The notes under the pieces are model-generated. The model saw only the letters and a program-made list of their open reading frames with translations, did not search any database and was not told the origin of the DNA. 64,000 nt of DNA, from the NCBI GenBank assembly GCA_963383645.1, contig OY726578.1, forward strand, positions 19,194,092-19,258,091, in the 5' to 3' direction. The position numbers were made by a program, and so were the translations under genes. Numbering within the stretch: the first letter of the stretch is position 1; every line of letters starts with the position of its first letter. This document shows positions 58,056 through 64,000 of the stretch, one piece after another. The stretch is from Muscardinus avellanarius (Eukaryota > Chordata > Mammalia > Rodentia > Gliridae).

Positions 58056-58909
58056 AAGTCCGTGTCTGCCTCTCTCTGTATACACCCTGTACCCTTCCAG
58101 GTCTGGGGCGAGCAGCAGAGCGCCTGCCCCTGGGCCCCCGCAGTCAGCGCTGGGTGCCAGGATTCTCTGCAGCTGAGGCTGGAGATAAGGTGGCTGTGAG
58201 TTCCAAGAAAACTTCCAGGAAGCATTTCAGAAAGAAGGAAAAGAATGCTCTGAACAAACTCTTCAGAACAACACAGGCCAGCGAGCGGACCTGGTCCATG
58301 TGGGCCAGGGAAACACGGCTGCAGAGAAGGCAGCCTCGCCCGGTCTCACTGAGGAACAGAGTGCCAGGCAGTAATACTTAACAAAGGCCACGAAGCAGTG
58401 CACCGAGGACCGGATTATCTTTAGAATAAGTGAAATATTCATAATCACACAAAAATAAAAGTAGAGGGCTCTATTTCTAAACTAGTTAGTAGAGGAGAAA
58501 TAGATATATATTCATTACATATATATTTACATATGTTGTTCAATCCCTAGTACTAAAAGAACAAAAGTTCCCAAATGTATTTGGTGTGCTACTTTTCATA
58601 CACACCAAAGTGCCCAGCCCCGGAAGCCTACCTTCTGTAAGCAAATGAGCAGAGATGCAGCCACAGCTCTGTGTTCTGCACGTGTCTGCGTTCGCCCCAG
58701 CACATGCTGCCCTGCTGGGGGGCGGCGGATGGCACTGCTCACTCTGGGACCCTGTGAAGAGGAGTAGAAAAAAGAACAAAACATCAGGAAAAATATAAAA
58801 TAAGATGAAAAATAAAAAGTCATTCATGGCAAATGTAAATGAATTAAACAATTAAGAAGCAGATTGACAGATAATGGTAACATGCCGTACGGTCTTTAAA
58901 ACCATGTCA
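58056..58909. other. Downstream DNA, no gene recognised
   Basis: AT-rich; contains a short ID-like remnant (58536-58560) and a 9-base inverted repeat at 58580-58609. No gene on either strand. Confidence 0.5.
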
Positions 58910-59400
58910 GAGCTGGGCGTGGGGCGCACGCTTGTAACCCCAGCACTCAGGAGGATGAGACCGGAGGATTGCGGTTCGCAGACGGCCTCGGGTACTTAGT
59001 GAGGCCTCTGAAACTCAATGAGACTCGGTTTCAAAATAAAGAATAAAAAATAGGATGGAGGATGTCGTTCAGAGGTAGAATGCCCCTGGGTTCCATCCCC
59101 AGTACCACAAAAAAAGTCAATAAATAAATAAATAAATAAATAATAAAATAAAATAAAAACCATGTCATTTGGAAGCCAAGCATGATATCCCAGTACTTTG
59201 GAGGCTGAGACAGGAAGATCCCAGGATCAAGGACAACTTCACCAAGTAGTGAGATTCTCACCAACCTAATCGCTACTGAAAATAAATTGTTCATTCCATT
59301 TTCAAAATAAAAATTGAAAAAAAATTGGGCTAGGGGTGTAGCTTGGAGGTAGAATGGCCCGGGTTCAATCCCCAGTAACAACAAACAAACAAACGAAAGA
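58910..59400 (+). mobile_element. Two sense B1-dID SINEs
   Basis: Copy 1 58912-59160 (GAGCTGGGCGTGGGGCGCACGC start, (AAAT)n tail 59117-59157) and copy 2 59172-59400 (AAGCCAAGCATGATATCCC, ID part GGGCTAGGGGTGTAGCTTGG, AAAC tail). Confidence 0.85.
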
Positions 59401-59880
59401 AAGATAGATAGATTATATGGTATAAAAAAAAACTCCCAAGTGTAAGGGCCTCAAATGGTTGACAAGAAAAGGATGGGAAAATCAAATGCTTACGTAAAAG
59501 GCTGTAATAAAAATGAAGACCCACTTCCTAATGATAAACTTAGCAAAAAGGCAAAATTCTAAATCTGCATGCAGCTAACTACATAGTATCAAAATTCATA
59601 AAGACTTACCACTTCGAAAGAGACCCCGTTAAAGGGGGGTTTTAACTCCTCTTCTCCATCATTGAAAGCCCAGAGAGACAAAGCGTTTCAAAGCATGAGC
59701 AAGGCCTAACTAGGGCAGCAGAAGACGGACCCAGCTCCTCACGTGCACGTGTGCAAAGCTTCTGAAATAGACGCTCACAGGCCACGTGATTAGTCTCAGG
59801 AAATATCAAAGACTACACCGCACAATCAGAAGGCAGGACAAGTAAGTCAGACCTAACAGGCACAACCAAAAAGCCGACAC
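59401..59880. other. Unassigned AT-rich DNA, perhaps L1
   Basis: Probably decayed L1 judging by words such as CTTAGCAAAAAGGC, but not firmly assigned; no gene. Confidence 0.35.
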
Positions 59881-60720
59881 GCTAAAATGCCTGCCACCAG
59901 ATTGCACCAAATGTGTCTGTCAACAGATGAAAGGGTTACAAAACTGTGATACACACAGAACGGGTTTTTCCAGCCATAACGAAAAAAATGTCATTTGCAG
60001 GAAAATGGACGAGGCTGGAGATTCTGCTAAGTGACACCAGCCCGTCTCAAAGGGAAGAGCTGTGTTTGCTCCACGTGGAAGCGGGGGAAAGTGTGAGAAG
60101 CAAAAGGGGCGCAGACCCAGGAGGGGGGACTCCAGAAAACCATGGGGGCCCCGGGGGGTAGGGGCACAGACCCAGGAGGGGGGCTCCAGAAAACCATGGG
60201 GGAGGGGTGCAGACCCAGGAGGGGGACTCCAGAAAACCATGGGGGAGGGGCGCAGACCCAGGAGGGGGGCTCCAGAAAACCATGGGGGAGGGGCACAGAC
60301 CCAGGAGGGGGGCTCCAGAAAACCATGGGGGCCCCGGGGGGGTAGGGGCGCAGACCCAGGAAGGGGGCTCCAGAAAACCATGGGGGAGGGGCACAGACCC
60401 AGGAGGGGGGATCCAGAAAACCACGGGGGAGGGGCGCAGACCCAGGAGGGGGCTCCAGAAAACCACGGGGGAGGGGTGCAGAACCAGGAGGGGGGGCTCC
60501 AGAAAACCATGGGGGAGGGGCGTAGACCCAGGAGGGGGCTCCAGAAAACATGGAGGGAGGCCCCGGGGTGGGGGGGTGAGGGGGCCTTCGTGCAACCACA
60601 CTAGGTGCGCCCATGGGGTATCACTGTAGCCTCAAGGAGCTGTGCGGGCAGGCGCGGCGGGGAAACAGCTGGGCCAGTGGAGGTGCCTTCATCACTCAGA
60701 GCCTCAGGATGATGTATGAT
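59881..60720 (+). mobile_element. L1 3' end with an embedded minisatellite
   Basis: GTGTCTGTCAACAGATGAAAGG, CCAGCCATAACGAAAAAAATGTCATTTGCAGG-type blocks and TGGAGATTCTGCTAAGTGACACC are L1 3' landmarks. They run directly into the G-rich tandem array, so the array sits where an L1 3' UTR is expected. Confidence 0.7.
60111..60560 (+). repeat. G-rich minisatellite, 42-43-base unit with 55-base variants
   Basis: Ten copies start near 60111, 60166, 60209, 60252, 60295, 60350, 60393, 60436, 60478 and 60522. The unit is CAGACCCAGGAGGGGGG-CTCCAGAAAACCATGGGGGAGGGG in parts; copies 1 and 5 carry an extra CCCCGGGGGGTA. There are no stop codons in most frames, which yields false open frames of 180-196 codons on both strands. 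Confidence 0.93.
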
Positions 60721-60945
60721 TATGATGCCAATAAAAGTATATTGCAACATCTATAAACTATGTATGGATTACATATGTTTGCACATAGGTTAATATACCT
60801 ACATATAATATACTGGATTTTTGATATATGTATATACATATGCTTTAAAAACCCAACAAATTTATGTTAAAAGTGCACCTAGTGGCGTTATGAACCATGG
60901 AAGAACTCATAATAGAAGTGAGAAAATATTACACATTGAAATGGG
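60721..60945. other. AT-rich, unassigned
   Basis: Alternating TATATAC/ACATATG words (60760-60845). No gene. Confidence 0.5.
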
Positions 60946-61131
60946 CGCCGGGTGTGGTGGCGCGCGCTTGTCATCTCAGCATTCGGGAGGCTGAGACTGG
61001 AGGATCGCAGTTTGCAGCCAGCCTTAGCTACTTAGGCCCTCCGCAACTCAGTGAGGCCCTGTTTCAAAATAAAGAATAAAAAACTGGGCTGGGGGTGATT
61101 CGGAGGTCGAATGCCCCTGGGTTCCATGCCC

Positions 61132-61174
<43 letters not shown>

Positions 61175-61630
61175 TAGGGCTGGGGTATAGCTCAGAGGTA
61201 CAATGCCCCTGGGTTCCATCCCAACTACCTACCTCTGGGCTACACACTCTACACTCCCAGACCTATTTTTTTTATGTTTTGAAACAGGGTCTCTTAAGCC
61301 AGCAAGGCTGGCTTTGAACCTGCGCAATCCTCCTGTCTCCGCCTCCCAAGCACGGGGATTACAAGCGTGTGCCACCACGCCCGGCTAGCCATTTGCTTTT
61401 TGAACCCAAATTGTAAAACTAAACAAATTGATATGTAATCAAGAATTTTTTTTATGCAGGTCTGGAGATGGAGGGGCATTTGACCTCCAAGCTACACCCC
61501 CTGCCCTATTTTTTAGTCTTTATTTTGAAACAGAGTCTCACAAAGTAGCTGAGGCTGTTTGTGAACCCTGATCCTCCGGTCTCAGCCTCCTGAATGCTGG
61601 GATCACAAGCGTGTGCCACCACGCCCGGCT
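60946..61630. mobile_element. SINE cluster
   Basis: Sense copy 60948-61172 ending in (CA)n (61137-61172); ID unit 61176-61225; reverse subfamily B copy 61232-61387 (CTTAAGCCAGCAAGGCTGGC present); reverse copy 61457-61630 of the CATTCGGGA lineage. Confidence 0.86.
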
Positions 61631-61773
61631 TCAAGAAAAAATTTTAAAGGCAATTCTTACCTATCATTTCAAAACTTATTCATTCCACAAATACTTGCTT
61701 AGAGCTTATGTTGTTATAAATAGAATCTGGCATATAAACATAAACAAGTAACAATTAAGATGGGGCTAGAGCG
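61631..61773 (+). mobile_element. L2/MIR3-like fragment
   Basis: TTATTCATTCCACAAATACTTGCTTAGAGCTTATG resembles the common 'ATTCATTCAACAAATATTTATTGAGC' 3' segment of L2-type elements. Confidence 0.5.
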
Positions 61774-62427
61774 TGTTACGGTTTGACCTGTTATGGTTTG
61801 GAGGGACCGTCCCCTAGACCGCCGTTAGGCTCCCGGAAACTGTTCCCGTGAAGGCGGGTCCTTGTCCAGACTTAGGACAGATGTACACTAGTCCGGACTC
61901 TTGCTGAAGACAGATGAGTTTGTTATTACCAAGACAGAAATGCAGGTTGTAAGTGTTATGGCGCCATTAGGAAGAGGGAAGGACAGGCTTAGAGTAAGCA
62001 CTACCCCACAGAGTGACACAGTGGGATGAGCCACGACAATTCCTGGACACAGAGTATTTTTATAACCAGTCTTCTGACCAGACTAGATCTCAGCGGCAGG
62101 CCTTCTGAGGTGCAGATGGCCTGCTCTGTCTCCAGGACAGACCCCCAGCCTGCTGTTACACTCCAAAGTGTGTTGGGTTGCTTATCTGAGTCTGGGACCC
62201 CCCACAAACTTGAGGAAGTTCGCTTCTCTTAGAAGTGTAAAAAGGCCCTAGGCTTCTGGGCCCCTGTTCTCTTGCTGATTACCCTTAGACTGGAAATCTG
62301 CAGCCCTTTACTTGAAGCTCCTGGCTTTTTTTTTCCTACTACCAAAGATATATTTTGAAAACTGAAAATCTTTTCCAATATTGGTACATTAATACATTTT
62401 GAAGCCTCTTCACAATACTGGTATACA
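61774..62427 (-). mobile_element. Solo LTR of the same family, antisense to TTC28
   Basis: On the reverse strand the element begins TGTATACCAG and ends CCGTAACA, the TG...CA ends of a retroviral LTR. A TATAAAA box is at 62058-62064 (reverse). It shares ordered blocks with 33763-34445. The short direct repeat CAATACTGGTA/CAATATTGGTA occurs twice near its U3 start. No coding region adjoins, so I call it a solo LTR; the flanks (GAGCG / GAGTT) give only a weak target-site match. Confidence 0.75.
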
Positions 62428-62494
62428 GAGTTCATGTGTCAAAGCTTCTGAACTTCATTGAAATATCGCCATCTCACACATAATTAAAACAGCT

Positions 62495-62942
62495 AATGCT
62501 AGATATGGTGGCACACACCTGTAATCCCAGTATTTGGGAGGCTGGGACAGGAGGATCTCAAGTTTGAGGCCAGCCTCAGCAACTAAGGCCCTCAGGCAAC
62601 TTACTGAGGCCCTGTTTCAAAAAAAAATAAGATAAATAATAATAAAATAAGATAGGGCTGAGGGATGCCTGCGACTGGAGGAGCAGGCAGCATGCTCACG
62701 GGTTCCTCACTCTGGAAAACTGGTGGTCTCTGGTAAGATGTGAACACACAGCCGGGCATGGTGGGCACGCTTGTCACCCCAGCGCTTGGAGCCTGAGACA
62801 GGAGGATCGCACAGGTTCAAAGCCAGCCTCGGCTACTTAGGCTCTCAGCAACTTAGTGAGACTGTTTCCAAACAAAGTATAAAGTATAAAATAGAGCTGG
62901 GGGTGTAGCCTGGAGGTAGAAAAGCCCCTGGGTTTTACCCCC

Positions 62943-62980
<38 letters not shown>
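62495..62980 (+). mobile_element. Two sense B1-dID SINEs, second ending in (CA)n
   Basis: Copy 1 62497-62660 (ATATGGTGGCACACACCTG start, ID part broken off); copy 2 62751-62978 (GCCGGGCATGGTGGGCACG start, GGGGGTGTAGCCTGGAGG, (CA)n 62946-62978). Confidence 0.86.
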
Positions 62981-62981
<1 letters not shown>

Positions 62982-62983
62982 TG

Positions 62984-63440
62984 TAAACATACTCCCTATG
63001 ACCCAGCTATTCTATGTCTAAGTATTTTCCAAAAGAAATGAAAAAAAAACAAAAAACGTTTCCCATAGAGATTTGGACACTCATGTTCATAGCTGGCCCC
63101 AAACCAGAGAATGAGATGCCGGCCAGCAGGTAAATAGCAAAGCAACTTTTGGTGTAGCTGTGCAGTGGAATTCTAAGTTCCAGGACGGTGTGAATGGTGC
63201 ACACATCAAAACCCTGAGACGAACCCAGCATTCCAGAGTTCCCGCGCAATTCACTTACGAAGCCAGGACGGCGGGGTGCGGGTGGTGGAGAGGAGCGGGA
63301 GTCCTGGGCGCTCCGGGACACCAAGTGCTCTCTGCGCTGACTGGGGTGCTGATTACATGCGCGCAGGCACTTGTCAAAACTCAGTAAATTTCACCCTTAA
63401 GATATATGCACTTTTATTGTATATAAATTATAATAAAGTG
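62984..63440 (+). mobile_element. L1M(C)-type LINE-1 3' fragment
   Basis: CTATGACCCAGCTATTCTATGTCTAAGTATTTTCC, GGACACTCATGTTCATAGC, and CTTGTCAAAACTCAGTAAATTTCACCCTTAAG-type blocks (quoted in parts: ATGACCCAGCTATTCTA; CTTGTCAAAACTCA) follow the L1MC 3' order and end in ATAATAAAG. Confidence 0.8.
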
Positions 63441-63778
63441 CCCCAGCAGGGTTTTGTTTGGTAGGACTTAACAAGCCAATTCTAAATTTTATATGGAAAT
63501 GCTCGAAGCCAAGACACCAAGGCGTCTGGAGGACGAGGTTGGAGTGACTGGCCAGGAAGCAGCGGAACAGACCACGCAGAGGACCAGAGTGGAGCCTGGC
63601 GTGGCCCTGAAGGCTGGAGTTGGAGGCAGCCGTGCGGCTGGGGTGGGGCGCCTTCTATCAATGGCGCTGGGCCAGGCTGGTAGATCAGTTCTCCATGCGG
63701 TGTGTGCCTGTGTAAAGGCCGGCCCAAGCAACCTGCTAGATGTTGTCTTACTAAAAAAGTAAATGAACAGAAGTGATG
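63441..63778 (+). mobile_element. Decayed L1 ORF2 fragment
   Basis: CCAATTCTAAATTTTATATGG AAATGC (in parts) and ATCAATGGCGCTGGGCCAGGCTGG recall ORF2 landmarks; the middle is strongly diverged and GC-shifted. Confidence 0.5.
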
Positions 63779-64000
63779 TGAGCAGAGTGTGGTGGTACAC
63801 TTCTGCAGTACCAGTACTTTGGAGGCTGAGACAGGAGGATCACTGGTTGAGGCCAGCCTCAGACACTTAATAAAAGCATTTCAAAATAAAAAATATAAAA
63901 TAGGGTTGGAGGTAGAGCTCAGAGGTACAATTCCCTGGGTTCAATCTTCAGTACTAATAAAAAAAGAAAAGAAAAAGAAAAGAAAAGAAGGGAGATGTAG
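63779..64000 (+). mobile_element. B1-dID SINE with (AAAAG)n tail
   Basis: GAGCAGAGTGTGGTGGTACAC start, ID part GGGTTGGAGGTAGAGCTCAGAGG, ends CAGTACTAATA with an AAAAG-rich tail reaching the window end. Confidence 0.85.

Noticed and set aside
60111..60560. Regularly spaced repeats resembling a CRISPR array
   Set aside because: Units are directly tandem with no unique spacers and the DNA is mammalian.
60027..60614. Three long reverse-strand open frames and two forward ones over the G-rich array
   Set aside because: All arise from a stop-free 42-43-base tandem unit whose length is not a multiple of three; translations are one Pro/Trp-rich motif repeated with frame rotation.
58056..64000. Search for a neighbouring gene such as PITPNB or an antisense TTC28 transcript
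   Set aside because: No exon-like conserved frame or convincing promoter seen; an antisense noncoding RNA cannot be excluded by sequence alone.

Overview
This window is mammalian nuclear DNA: split exons with GT-AG introns, dense SINEs, decayed LINE-1, ERV-type LTRs and many microsatellites. The commonest SINE fuses a 7SL/B1-type monomer to a tRNA-Ala-derived ID-type unit, ending in AGTACCACA and an A- or CA-rich tail. That B1-dID architecture is known from the squirrel-related rodents (squirrels, mountain beaver, dormice), so a rodent of that clade is the best guess. The species cannot be fixed from sequence alone.

The only protein-coding gene I can support is the 3' half of TTC28 (tetratricopeptide repeat protein 28), on the + strand. 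Eleven coding exons join in one open frame: 26815-26955, 35713-35854, 43529-43708, 44720-45440, 45815-45939, 47550-47781, 48018-48094, 49554-49577 (a 24-base microexon), 50251-50380, 52558-52665 and 53418-54940. They give 1,133 complete codons before the stop: a linker, a complete CHAT (caspase/HetF-associated with TPRs) domain, a conserved helical/beta region and a long Ser/Pro-rich tail. The TPR array and the 5' end of the gene are not in the window. The putative catalytic Cys of the CHAT fold reads as Ser, so the domain is probably a pseudo-protease.

Layout. 1-26814: TTC28 intron, with an L1 carrying nested SINEs, old L1M/L1MC fragments, SINE clusters, and several non-repetitive AT-rich islands that look like enhancers. 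26815-54940: the coding exons and their introns, with an antisense LTR (33763-34445), a minisatellite in the intron after 48094, and MIR/L2 relics. 54941 to about 58055: the 3' UTR, holding a MER5A-like DNA transposon and alternative ATTAAA poly(A) signals. 58056-64000: downstream DNA with SINEs, L1 remnants, a G-rich minisatellite grown inside an L1 tail (60111-60560) and a second antisense LTR of the same family (61774-62427).

I found no tRNA, rRNA, CRISPR or second protein gene. The items most worth following are the degenerate CHAT site, the microexon with its CT-repeat polypyrimidine tract, the distinct SINE lineages (one with a new internal hairpin), the two minisatellites, and the candidate conserved noncoding elements.
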